Origin: Gammaproteobacteria bacterium
GTDB lineage: Bacteria > Pseudomonadota > Gammaproteobacteria > Pseudomonadales > PIVM01
Assembly: GCA_003353945.1 (NCBI GenBank)
Contig: PIVM01000039.1
Span: 1-38,588 of the forward strand
Reading direction: 5' to 3'
Length of the DNA stretch: 38,588 nt
Shown here piece by piece: positions 7,889-15,622 of the stretch. A program made the position numbers and the translations under genes. The first letter of the stretch is position 1. The number at the start of each line of letters is the position of its first letter. The notes beneath the pieces were generated by a model. The model did not search any database. It was not told the DNA's origin and worked only from the letters and a program-made list of their open reading frames with translations.

Positions 7889-8155
7889 ATGCAGGATAAA
7901 ATTACCTTAGTACTTGATTACCTGAACGAAGTCAAGACTCGTTGTACCTACAATGCGGCGGCTAAAGCGCTTGGTATTACACCTCAAGCTCTAAAGAAAC
8001 TGCTGGGTGAGCGCAGGCCCGAAATTTCTTGGCTTGTTAGCGTGGGGACCGGAGAACCAACAGGGTATACTGACAATGAAAAACATCCGGAGCTTTATCG
8101 CACAAAGCGTATTATTAAATCAGCGGAGGTTTTAACACGGAATCTTCATTTGTAA
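7889..8155 (+). CDS. Small HTH-like hypothetical protein (probable cassette gene)
   Basis: The product is 88 residues. The segment YNAAAKALGITPQALKKLLG (about 24-43) looks like a helix-turn-helix, followed by ERRPEISWLVSVGTGEPTGY, a pattern I associate with a family of small uncharacterised bacterial proteins. AAGGAT precedes the ATG at a good distance. An attC-like site begins four bases after the stop, the usual layout of an integron gene cassette. The function is unknown: possibly DNA binding, but there is no target evidence. Confidence 0.65.
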   Translation: MQDKITLVLDYLNEVKTRCTYNAAAKALGITPQALKKLLGERRPEISWLVSVGTGEPTGYTDNEKHPELYRTKRIIKSAEVLTRNLHL

Positions 8156-8158
8156 AAA

Positions 8159-8217
8159 AGTTAACCGGCCGCGCAAAGCGACGCCAAAAATAGGCGCGTA
8201 TTAGCTAAACGTTATGC
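8159..8217 (+). repeat. attC-like recombination site 1
   Basis: R' box AGTTAAC at 8159-8165, a central AAGCGACGCC-(AAAAATA)-GGCGCG stem, and R'' box GTTATGC at 8211-8217: about 59 bp in all. The central stem and the flanking CAAAGCGACGCC / TTAGCTAAACGTTA closely resemble the 60-bp element of the aadA cassette as I remember it. It follows the stop codon of the small gene and precedes the KamA-like gene. R' deviates from RYYYAAC at one position. Confidence 0.55.
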
Positions 8218-8233
8218 CTCTTATGCAGCCATA

Positions 8234-9343
8234 ATGTCGAAATCACTAAATATGGTAGGAGTAAAATTGCAAGAAGAATGGGTAAGGCAAATGCAAAATC
8301 AAGTGAATACACTTGAGGCGCTTGAAAAGTATATCAATGTGTCTGATGACGAAAGGCGAGCCATTGAAAGTTTGAAAACCAAATGGGGTGTATCGCCTTA
8401 TTTTGCTTCATTGATGGATAAAGATGATCCAAACTGTCCAATTCGTAAACAGGTAATTCCATCAATGAAGGAGCAGGTTAATGAATTTGGAATGGATAAT
8501 TATTTGGTCTGGAAAGAAAATAGAGCAACCGAGGAAGTCCGCCCAGATAGTATTGCCCGTCAATATCGTGATCGTATAGCTTTTACTGTTGTCGAAACGT
8601 GTGCAATTTATTGTCGACATTGCTTTCGTAAAGAACTTGTTGTCGATCAGGATTTAGAACTACGTATGGATATCGATGAGGGCTTAGCTTGGATTGCCGA
8701 ACACCCTGAAATTCGTGATGTACTTATTACAGGAGGTGATCCGTTACTTTTATCGGATTACAAATTGGGATATTTGGTTTCATCACTTCGCGAGATACCG
8801 CATGTCGAAATGATTCGTATAGGTTCCCGCCTACCGATTGTGTTGCCACACCGAATCACTGAAGGCTTAAAGAATGCTATCGGTGGTTTTCACAAAGTAC
8901 CCGTCTGGATTAATACGCAGTGTAATCATCCAAAAGAGATTACCGATAGAACAGAGAAAGCAGTTTACGAATTGATGAGTTGCGGCATTAATGTGGGAAA
9001 TCAGGCAGTGTTATTGAAGGGCATTAATGATGATGTGGATACATTTAGAGAGCTACATCAGAAATTACTGCGTACTCGCATCAAGCCTTACTATGTTTTT
9101 TACTGTGAACCTGCTCCTGGTATCGACCATTTTCGCACTACCGTGGAAAAAGGAGCTGAGTTGATTCGTGACGCATTGCGTGGACATACGACGGGTCTTG
9201 CACAACCGATGTATGTATTAGCAACCAATATAGGCAAAATCCCATTGATGCCAGACTATTATATTGTTGATAAAAATGAGAAAGAATATGTGGTGCGAAA
9301 TCACCAGGGAAAGACCACCAAAATCCCAAATATACCTGAATAA
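8234..9343 (+). CDS. KamA-family radical SAM / PLP aminomutase
   Basis: The product is 369 residues. The radical SAM cluster motif is C123-AIY-C127-RH-C130 (CX3CX2C). TGGDPLLL (166-173) is the SAM-binding GGDP motif, and the PLP lysine is K335 in IGKIPLMPDYY. The closest families are lysine 2,3-aminomutase, glutamate 2,3-aminomutase and EpmB. The two aspartates that hold the substrate amine in clostridial lysine aminomutase (D293, D330) align with E292 and A330, so I do not call it lysine 2,3-aminomutase. The C-terminal zinc cysteines of that enzyme are absent. It sits between two attC-like sites; no beta-lysine acetyltransferase gene is near. Confidence 0.88.
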   Translation: MSKSLNMVGVKLQEEWVRQMQNQVNTLEALEKYINVSDDERRAIESLKTKWGVSPYFASLMDKDDPNCPIRKQVIPSMKEQVNEFGMDNYLVWKENRATEEVRPDSIARQYRDRIAFTVVETCAIYCRHCFRKELVVDQDLELRMDIDEGLAWIAEHPEIRDVLITGGDPLLLSDYKLGYLVSSLREIPHVEMIRIGSRLPIVLPHRITEGLKNAIGGFHKVPVWINTQCNHPKEITDRTEKAVYELMSCGINVGNQAVLLKGINDDVDTFRELHQKLLRTRIKPYYVFYCEPAPGIDHFRTTVEKGAELIRDALRGHTTGLAQPMYVLATNIGKIPLMPDYYIVDKNEKEYVVRNHQGKTTKIPNIPE

Positions 9344-9735
9344 ATATCATCGTGATTATTAAAATGGCATAACAAGGAAAATACACTCGGACTGGCCAAA
9401 GCGGCGCTCAGCTCAGCTTTGGCTCACTGGTGGTTTACGACGTTAACGTCCGCTCTGACGGACCGCTTATGTTGTACATAGTTCGAGTTCGCTAGCGGCA
9501 GTCATCTGCTACATACCTATAACCTGCATGTCTTACATATTTCGCTTATCCGTTAATTTAATGATTGCACAGTTGGCTGTGTGTGTGCCAATATAGACAC
9601 ATTCATTAGAAAATGTGACATCTTGTAATTAGTGAATATTCGGTGAATTTATCAGGCTAGATTGCAATAAATGCTCTTAAGGATCTGATAAAATTGCAAT
9701 TATTTTTACGCGAAAGAACCCAGCAGGAGAAAACA
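9344..9735. other. Intergenic: attC-like site 2 and promoter region
   Basis: Holds the attC-like site at 9367-9448, a GTCCG-CTCTGA-CGGAC small hairpin at about 9448-9463, and then 270 bp with no recognisable gene leading to the VOC gene. The promoter of the glycyl radical operon is expected here. I see no FNR box (TTGAT-N4-ATCAA). Confidence 0.5.
9367..9448 (+). repeat. attC-like recombination site 2
   Basis: R' box GCATAAC at 9367-9373 is the exact reverse complement of GTTATGC at 8211-8217, as required for one cassette's own two ends. It is followed by a GCCAAAGC / GCTTTGGC stem (about 9395-9422) and a GTTAACG R''-like box at 9442-9448. The site follows the KamA stop by 23 bases. L-box pairing is poor, so it may be degenerate. 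Confidence 0.5.
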
Positions 9736-10194
9736 ATGCAGCAACAATCGGAACTCAAACTGCCACCGGTATATCAACTTGGCTATGTGGTAAAGGATAT
9801 CGAAAAAGCGTGCAGTTACTACGAGTCAGTTTTTGGTACAGATTCTTTTTGTGAGGTGATGGACGTCGATATGAGTGGCGCTATGCTACGCGGCAAGCCT
9901 ATTGAAACCACGATCAAGGTGGCGTTTGTTAACTCGGGCGATGTTCAGATTGAATTGATTCAACCGGTTGAGGGCGAGAACCTGTACACGGAATTTCTTG
10001 AGACCCGAGGTGAAGGCATACATCATCTAGGCTATATGATCGAGGATATAGCGGCCTTCAAGGCTGAATACACCAAGAAACTCGGAGAACCTATCTTTTA
10101 TCATGATATGGGCGTGATGGAGTTTGCCTATTTCGATGCCTCTGAGGTCGGTGGGCTAATGATAGAATTTCTTGATTTTACAAAATCTCTCTAA
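9736..10194 (+). CDS. VOC (glyoxalase/bleomycin resistance) superfamily protein
   Basis: The product is 152 residues: two beta-alpha-beta3 modules (about 10-75 and 93-148). Putative metal ligands by position are Q14 (YQLGYVV, usually His), Q71/E73 (VQIELIQP), H97 (IHHLGYMI) and E144 (MIEFLD), resembling methylmalonyl-CoA epimerase with the first His replaced by Gln. The ATG at 9736 is chosen over the TTG at 9694 because AGGAG precedes it. It is the first gene of the apparent glycyl radical operon, 131 bp before the enzyme. It may epimerise, isomerise or cleave an intermediate of that pathway; the reaction is unknown. Confidence 0.8.
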   Translation: MQQQSELKLPPVYQLGYVVKDIEKACSYYESVFGTDSFCEVMDVDMSGAMLRGKPIETTIKVAFVNSGDVQIELIQPVEGENLYTEFLETRGEGIHHLGYMIEDIAAFKAEYTKKLGEPIFYHDMGVMEFAYFDASEVGGLMIEFLDFTKSL

Positions 10195-10216
10195 GTTTCT
10201 AAGCCTGGACAAATAG

Positions 10217-10241
10217 GCCCCGACAAAATCGCGTTCGGGGC
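10217..10241 (+). promoter_or_regulatory. Intercistronic hairpin between VOC and glycyl radical genes
   Basis: GCCCCGA, an 11-base loop, then TCGGGGC gives a perfect GC-rich 7-bp stem 22 bp after the VOC stop. No T-run follows, so it is more likely an mRNA processing or stability element or a weak attenuator than a full terminator. This is inferred from sequence only. Confidence 0.4.
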
Positions 10242-10325
10242 GCTGGCTGAAAGCGTTGTGTTACTAATATCTATATCTTATCGGTAGCACACAAAACTAA
10301 GCAAAATTATTCAGAGGCAAATACC

Positions 10326-12794
10326 ATGACAGCAGAGTCGACTCTATGTGAAAAGACCGAGCATAACGAAGCCGGCAGCAGTGTACTCAAGGCAAGAGAG
10401 TGCCGTTGCAGTACATTGAGAACTCAGCAGTTACGGCAACTCTATCTGTCACATACGCCTAACATCTGCGTCGAGCGCAGTGAGTTGGTGACGGCATCCT
10501 ACCAGGAGACAGAGGCACAGCCTCCCGTAATGAGACAGGCACATGCTTTCGACAAGGTCTTGAGCGAAGCTCCTCTGTGGATTCTCGATGGCGAGCTGCT
10601 GGTGGGTAATATTGCCTCTCGTCCCAGAGGCGCGTTTTTATTCCCAGAGTTCGACCAGACCTGGTTGGAAGGGGAATACGATACCATCGCGACCCGCGAG
10701 GGCGATCCCTGGCAGCTTAGCGAAGAGGACAAGACCCGTCTGAAAGATTGCATGGATTATTGGCGTGGCAATAATCTTGCCGCCATCTGTGATGCGCTTA
10801 CCCCGGATCTGGTCCGACAGGCAGAGGAAAATACCTTTGCCATTGCCACCATGGGCAAAGTTGGCGGCATTGGGCACGTTGCCGCTGACTTCGAAGGCGT
10901 TCTTGCCCGAGGCCTCAATGGTCATATCGAGCAGGCGCAACAGCATCTCGATAGCCTGGATATTTCCATGCCCGAAGATTTCGAAAAGGTGCATTTTTTA
11001 CAAGCGGCAATTATAGCCGATAAGGCGGTGATCAAATGGACCCGCCGATTTGCAGAACTGGCGCTTGAGCGAGCGGCGACATGTAAGGATCAGGATCGAA
11101 AACGCGAGTTGGAGGAAATTGCCGAAGTATGTCAATGGGTGCCCGCAAATCCGCCACGCTCTTTCCGTGAAGCATTGCAAGCCGTCGAGTTTATATTTGC
11201 TGCCGTACAGATCGAATCGAATGGCGTGTCGATTGGAGTCGGCAGATTGGATCAGTATTGCTTGCCTTTTTTGCAGCGTGATATTGAAAGTGGGGTGATC
11301 ACACAGGAGCAGGCGCTGGAGTTACTGGAGTGCCTTTGGCTCAAGCTGGCCGAATCGAACCGTGCCTGTCCCGAACTGCTCACCACCAACCATACCGGCT
11401 ACCCGTTTTGGGTGCAGGTGACGATTGGGGGGCAAACGGAAGATGGTTATGATGCAACAAATGAATTGTCTTACCTGATTCTGGATGCAACGACCAATAT
11501 GCAAATTGCTGATCCAACCTTGTCGGCGAGAATTCACAAACGTACACCAGAGAAATTTCTGATGAAATGCGCAGAAGCGGTGAAGACCCATGGTGGTGGA
11601 CTGCCAGCGTTGTTTAATGATGAAGTCGTCATCCCCAGTCAATTGGCCAACGTGCCTGGCATGAGCAAAGAAGATGCCTACGATTATTGCGTTATCGGTT
11701 GCTCCGAAATCGCGATTGGTGGCCGGGGGACAGAGGGTTTTGCCTATCAGGGTTGGAGTGGCGGCCGAGTGTTGGAATTGATGATGGCTGGAACGGACCC
11801 TTTTACCGGTGCGCCACTTACTTTCGGTGTTGGCGATATGCTGCAATGGAAAAATACCGATGAGATGATGCAGGCCTTTCGCGATCAGGTACGGCTGTTT
11901 GCAAAATCCATGTTTATGCAGTTGCTCCCGCTGCTCGAAGCACATACCCGGTACACGCCTTGCCCCTACCTCTCCTCGGTCACGCAAGACTGTATTGGCA
12001 GAGGCCAAGCCTATTACGAGGGTGGTGCACTCTATGGTAACGGGGTATTGAATACTTGTATCGTGGGTATTGGCAGTTTGGGGAACTCGATTGCTGCCAT
12101 CAAAAAACTGGTATTCGACGATCAGGTGCTGAGCATGGCGCAGTTAAAGCATGCTCTGGAAACAAACTTTGCCGATGGCAGCACGGCTCCTACTGGTGCA
12201 GAGGTACAACGCATGTGTCTCGGTGCGCCGAAGTACGGTAATGATGATCCCTACGTGGATAACATTACCAAGGATTGTTTGAACACTATGGTGAAGGAGT
12301 TACGTCAATACAAAACCGGCATCGGCGGGCGTTATCAGGCCACTATTTCTCCGGTGTCGGTACACGTAGTCTACGGCATGCTCTGTGGTGCTACGCCTGA
12401 TGGCAGAAGTGCGGGAACTCCGTTGTCCGAAGGCTGCTCGCCTGCGCAAGGTAGCGATGTCAACGGGCCGACGGCCACGGTTAAATCGGTTGGGAATCTC
12501 GAACATATCAATCTGGCTCAGGGAACCATTTTCAATATGCGTATGCATCCAGCGGCGATGGCGACAAAAGCGGGAATGATGAAGTGGGCCAATCTGGTGA
12601 GAACCTATTTCGATCTTGGTGGTTGGGAGATTCAGTTCAATATCGTGGATGCGGAAACCCTGAAGGCTGCACAGAAGAATCCGGAAGAGTATAAAAATTT
12701 GGTGGTAAGAGTGGTGGGCTACAGTGCCTTTTTTGTTGAGCTGGGCAAAGCGGTCCAGGACGACATTATTAGCAGAACAGAGCATGGTTTTTAG
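10326..12794 (+). CDS. Glycyl radical enzyme, dehydratase/lyase type, substrate unknown
   Basis: The product is 822 residues, normal for pyruvate-formate-lyase-like glycyl radical enzymes. The PFL domain occupies about residues 35-680 and the glycine radical domain about 690-822. Active-site loop: YCVIGCSEIA with C459 (thiyl) and E461. The C-x-E pair is typical of dehydratases and C-N or C-S lyases (glycerol, propanediol, choline, isethionate enzymes) rather than pyruvate formate-lyase (Cys-Cys). The radical loop is RVVGYSA with G798. The loop has Ser at the middle position where I recall Val or Ile in characterised members. AGAGG precedes the ATG. It is followed by its activase and an alcohol dehydrogenase. 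There are no microcompartment genes. The exact reaction is unknown. Confidence 0.92.
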   Translation: MTAESTLCEKTEHNEAGSSVLKARECRCSTLRTQQLRQLYLSHTPNICVERSELVTASYQETEAQPPVMRQAHAFDKVLSEAPLWILDGELLVGNIASRPRGAFLFPEFDQTWLEGEYDTIATREGDPWQLSEEDKTRLKDCMDYWRGNNLAAICDALTPDLVRQAEENTFAIATMGKVGGIGHVAADFEGVLARGLNGHIEQAQQHLDSLDISMPEDFEKVHFLQAAIIADKAVIKWTRRFAELALERAATCKDQDRKRELEEIAEVCQWVPANPPRSFREALQAVEFIFAAVQIESNGVSIGVGRLDQYCLPFLQRDIESGVITQEQALELLECLWLKLAESNRACPELLTTNHTGYPFWVQVTIGGQTEDGYDATNELSYLILDATTNMQIADPTLSARIHKRTPEKFLMKCAEAVKTHGGGLPALFNDEVVIPSQLANVPGMSKEDAYDYCVIGCSEIAIGGRGTEGFAYQGWSGGRVLELMMAGTDPFTGAPLTFGVGDMLQWKNTDEMMQAFRDQVRLFAKSMFMQLLPLLEAHTRYTPCPYLSSVTQDCIGRGQAYYEGGALYGNGVLNTCIVGIGSLGNSIAAIKKLVFDDQVLSMAQLKHALETNFADGSTAPTGAEVQRMCLGAPKYGNDDPYVDNITKDCLNTMVKELRQYKTGIGGRYQATISPVSVHVVYGMLCGATPDGRSAGTPLSEGCSPAQGSDVNGPTATVKSVGNLEHINLAQGTIFNMRMHPAAMATKAGMMKWANLVRTYFDLGGWEIQFNIVDAETLKAAQKNPEEYKNLVVRVVGYSAFFVELGKAVQDDIISRTEHGF

Positions 12795-12841
12795 GCCCTT
12801 AGTCCAAACTTCTCACAGGCGTTATGATAAGGACTAGAACA

Positions 12842-13774
12842 ATGAGCAGCGGACAGGTTTTTAATATTCAACGCTACTCCATGCACGATGGTGAAGGTAT
12901 CCGTACCTTGGTTTTTTTAAAAGGCTGCCCGTTGGCATGCCTTTGGTGTTCCAACCCGGAATCTCAGCAGATTGGACCGCAGCTCGGCTTTATTGAATCC
13001 AAATGCACGGGGTCTGAAAGCTGCAACGCACCTTGTGTGCCAGCATGTCCTGTTAATGCTGCCCTATATTTAACTGAGCAAGGCAAGCCATGTATTGACC
13101 GTACGCTTTGCGATGATTGTGGTCGGTGCGCTGAAGCCTGTCCCCATGATGCGTTAAAAGTTGTTGGTCGTGAGATGAGCGTTAGTGAAGTCATGGCGGA
13201 AGTTGAAAAGGACCGGATATTTTATCGGCGTTCAGGCGGTGGAGTAACGATAGGGGGTGGTGAGCCAATGCTGCAATATGACTTTGCCACGCAACTCCTT
13301 AGGGCTGCGCAAGAGGAGTATCTGCATACCGCGCTTGAAACCTGTGCTCTGGTTTCGTGGGAGCATTTTAACAAGGCTGTGCAGTATACGGACTTGCTAT
13401 ATATAGATCTCAAACATATTGATTCGCAAAAGCACAAAGCACTCACCGGCCAGCCAAACGAGGTCATACTCAACAACCTCAGGCAGGTGTTAAGCCTCAA
13501 ATCAGCACAGGATGTCGTGATTCGCGTCCCGGTGATTCCCGGCTGTAACGATAGCGTCGATAATATTTCACAGACGGCAAAGTTTGTTGCCAAGCTGGGA
13601 TTTACGCAAATTGAATTGATGCCTTATCACAAGATGGGCGTTGCCAAATACGCTCAGTATGGCATGACTTACTCGCTGGATGAGCTTCAGGCCACGGGCG
13701 AGAGTGAGTTGCAGGATATGCGGGATTTGGTTGAGCGCTTTTTCGATTTGAAAGAAGTGAGCGGCTTGTATTAA
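12842..13774 (+). CDS. Glycyl-radical enzyme activating protein (radical SAM)
   Basis: The product is 310 residues. Radical SAM motif C29-PLA-C33-LW-C36 (CX3CX2C). An inserted ferredoxin-like domain follows: C55/C61/C65/C69 and C90/C93/C96/C100 for two more 4Fe-4S clusters, as in activases of glycerol-dehydratase-type enzymes. GGVTIGGGEPM is the SAM-binding glycine motif. It would abstract hydrogen from G798 of the upstream enzyme. I prefer the ATG at 12842, which has AAGGA 8 bases upstream; the ATG at 12824 (6 codons longer) is the alternative. The gap to the enzyme gene is short, so the two are surely cotranscribed. Confidence 0.93.
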   Translation: MSSGQVFNIQRYSMHDGEGIRTLVFLKGCPLACLWCSNPESQQIGPQLGFIESKCTGSESCNAPCVPACPVNAALYLTEQGKPCIDRTLCDDCGRCAEACPHDALKVVGREMSVSEVMAEVEKDRIFYRRSGGGVTIGGGEPMLQYDFATQLLRAAQEEYLHTALETCALVSWEHFNKAVQYTDLLYIDLKHIDSQKHKALTGQPNEVILNNLRQVLSLKSAQDVVIRVPVIPGCNDSVDNISQTAKFVAKLGFTQIELMPYHKMGVAKYAQYGMTYSLDELQATGESELQDMRDLVERFFDLKEVSGLY

Positions 13775-13832
13775 CAGTAATGTCAGCGCGGGTATTAAAA
13801 ACAATATTGATAACGACAGGAAAATAAAGATC

Positions 13833-14780
13833 ATGCGTGCAGTTCGATTTGAAGAGGGAAAAGTAAAGGTCCAGGATGTACCGGTGCCATCGGCAGACAG
13901 TGTAAAAGAGGGCGTAAAAGTCAAGGTTCGCTCGGCCGGCATCTGTGGATCTGATGTGCATATGCTGCAGATGCAGTTTCCTATACCGGTGACCTGCGGC
14001 CACGAATTTGCCGGTGAGCTGGAGGACGGCACGCCGGTGGCAGTGGAACCGCTGGCCCCCTGTGGCGAGTGTGAGCACTGTGGCCGTGGAGAGTTCCATT
14101 TATGTACGCTGGGGCCCGGCATGATACTGGGAGTTGGTCTCGACGGAGGAATGGCTGAAGAAGTCATGGTGCCGCGCAACAGTCTGATCTATCTGCCGGC
14201 CAATGTGGATGTGAGAGATGCCTGTCTGATGGAGCCGCTGGCAATCGCTGTACATGGTCTGCGTGAAGCGGGACTTGAGAGCGGTATGCGTGTGGCAGTC
14301 GTTGGTGGTGGCGTAATAGGTTTGAGCGCTGTGGTCTGTGCGATTGATGCCTACGCTACGGTTGGTCTGGTTGCTCGCCATTCGCATCAGCTTGAGGCTG
14401 GAGAAAAGCTGGGTGCAAGGGCGGTTGAGGGAAGCTACGATCTGGTGGTCGAATGCGCCGGAACCGATAGCGCGATTAAAAACGCGGTCGAACTTTGCAA
14501 GCCTAATGGCCGTTTGTTGCTGTTGGGCACCTACTGGGAGGGATTAAATTTCCCCCATTTTGAGATCGCTCAGAAAGGATTGGCTGTTATCAACGCCATG
14601 CTGTATTCCAGCAATGGTGTTGGTAAGGATTATGATCTGGCGGCAATGTTAATGTCGCGTAATCCGGAAATAGCGAAGACCATGATTACGCATCGCCTGC
14701 CGTTGGAGCAGGCAGTAGAGGCGTTTGAAATTGCCGCTGATCGCAAGGCCGGATCAATTAAAGTGGTGTTGGAGCCCTAA
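13833..14780 (+). CDS. Zinc-dependent medium-chain alcohol dehydrogenase
   Basis: The product is 315 residues, slightly shorter than the usual 340-350. Catalytic zinc ligands: C38 (GICGSD), H57-E58 (GHE) and E134 (MEP). Structural zinc: C77, C80, C83, C91. The NAD(P) Rossmann loop is VVGGGVIGLS (about 156-165). It probably interconverts an alcohol and the aldehyde or ketone made by the glycyl radical enzyme, regenerating NAD+ or NADH. It lies 58 bp after the activase with AGGAAAA before its ATG. Its stop is 9 bp from the convergent TetR stop. The substrate is not evident. Confidence 0.9.
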   Translation: MRAVRFEEGKVKVQDVPVPSADSVKEGVKVKVRSAGICGSDVHMLQMQFPIPVTCGHEFAGELEDGTPVAVEPLAPCGECEHCGRGEFHLCTLGPGMILGVGLDGGMAEEVMVPRNSLIYLPANVDVRDACLMEPLAIAVHGLREAGLESGMRVAVVGGGVIGLSAVVCAIDAYATVGLVARHSHQLEAGEKLGARAVEGSYDLVVECAGTDSAIKNAVELCKPNGRLLLLGTYWEGLNFPHFEIAQKGLAVINAMLYSSNGVGKDYDLAAMLMSRNPEIAKTMITHRLPLEQAVEAFEIAADRKAGSIKVVLEP

Positions 14781-14789
14781 AAATCCGTT

Positions 14790-15413
14790 CTAATGACAAA
14801 CTACTGGAGGCAGCATGGCGTGAAAGAGTTTGCGTAATTCAGTCTCTGTTTGATAAAAAGGGCTGGGGGTGGCGAGATAGGAAACCGCGATCCGGTTAAA
14901 CCACTCGGTGATCATTATCAGATCCAGTTCTGGGTTAAGCGCTTTGTCCTGATTCAACCGTTCAAAGACCGGGCGCAGAAATTCAGCTCGTTGCGTAACA
15001 AATTTTTCAGAGCTTATATATATCTGATTGACAACAGGAAGAATATCCTGATTGAACAAAAAGCTGTGCGTGGCAGTTTTAGGTGCGTGATGAAGAGTAT
15101 AGATCAATGCTTCAACGAGAAAGTCACCAAAGCTATCAACGTGTTCCAGTTCCTGCAGAAGACTCGCCCAAAACGCGTTGACCTCTCGATAGACTACGCC
15201 GGTTAGAATATCTTGCTGGCCCGAAAAATGCCGATATACCGTGCGACGTGTTACTTTAGCCTCCTGCGCAATATCCTCCATTGTTGTTTTAGAAATTCCC
15301 TTGCGCTCATAACAGGCCTTGGCAGCGTTAAGCAAACGCTCCTTTGCTGTCAGTGTCTTGATTGTGGAATCAAGTCCCCAGCGTGTATTTGTTTTCTTGT
15401 CAGCATCACTCAT
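14790..15413 (-). CDS. TetR/AcrR-family transcriptional regulator
   Basis: The product is 207 residues. The TetR HTH lies at about residues 24-68 (RLLNAAKACYERKGISKTTM, then DIAQEAKVTRRTVYRHF). The C-terminal ligand domain is unassigned. The gene is convergent with the alcohol dehydrogenase gene, with only 9 bp between stops, and its own promoter faces the CheV side. Control of the glycyl radical operon is plausible from adjacency but not shown; no palindromic operator was found that ties them. Confidence 0.9.
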   Translation of the reverse strand: MSDADKKTNTRWGLDSTIKTLTAKERLLNAAKACYERKGISKTTMEDIAQEAKVTRRTVYRHFSGQQDILTGVVYREVNAFWASLLQELEHVDSFGDFLVEALIYTLHHAPKTATHSFLFNQDILPVVNQIYISSEKFVTQRAEFLRPVFERLNQDKALNPELDLIMITEWFNRIAVSYLATPSPFYQTETELRKLFHAMLPPVVCH

Positions 15414-15622
15414 AAAAAAACAAAAAGCCTTCGCTAATTAAAGCGGATTATTATACTGCAGTTTTATCCTGGTTGGTGGAGAATGCAATCCAAATTTCAC
15501 CAGCAATAACTTTGCCACGCACAAAATCTGCCTTTAATTATTTATTTTATTGCTAATAGAGCTTGAAAGGTAATAGTTGTAAGCATACTCTTTGTAAGTA
15601 ACTATAGTTAGAAGCTGAGTCA

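Noticed and set aside
8234-9343. Calling the gene lysine 2,3-aminomutase (kamA/ablA)
   Set aside because: Both substrate-binding aspartates are changed and the zinc cysteines are missing, so only the family is named.
9480-9735. FNR or CRP site upstream of the glycyl radical operon
   Set aside because: A single TGTGA half-site near 9615 has no partner half, and no TTGAT-N4-ATCAA is present.
10326-12794. Calling the glycyl radical enzyme pyruvate formate-lyase or choline TMA-lyase
   Set aside because: There is no adjacent Cys-Cys pair as in pyruvate formate-lyase, and neither the choline-enzyme loop after the Glu nor a microcompartment locus is present.
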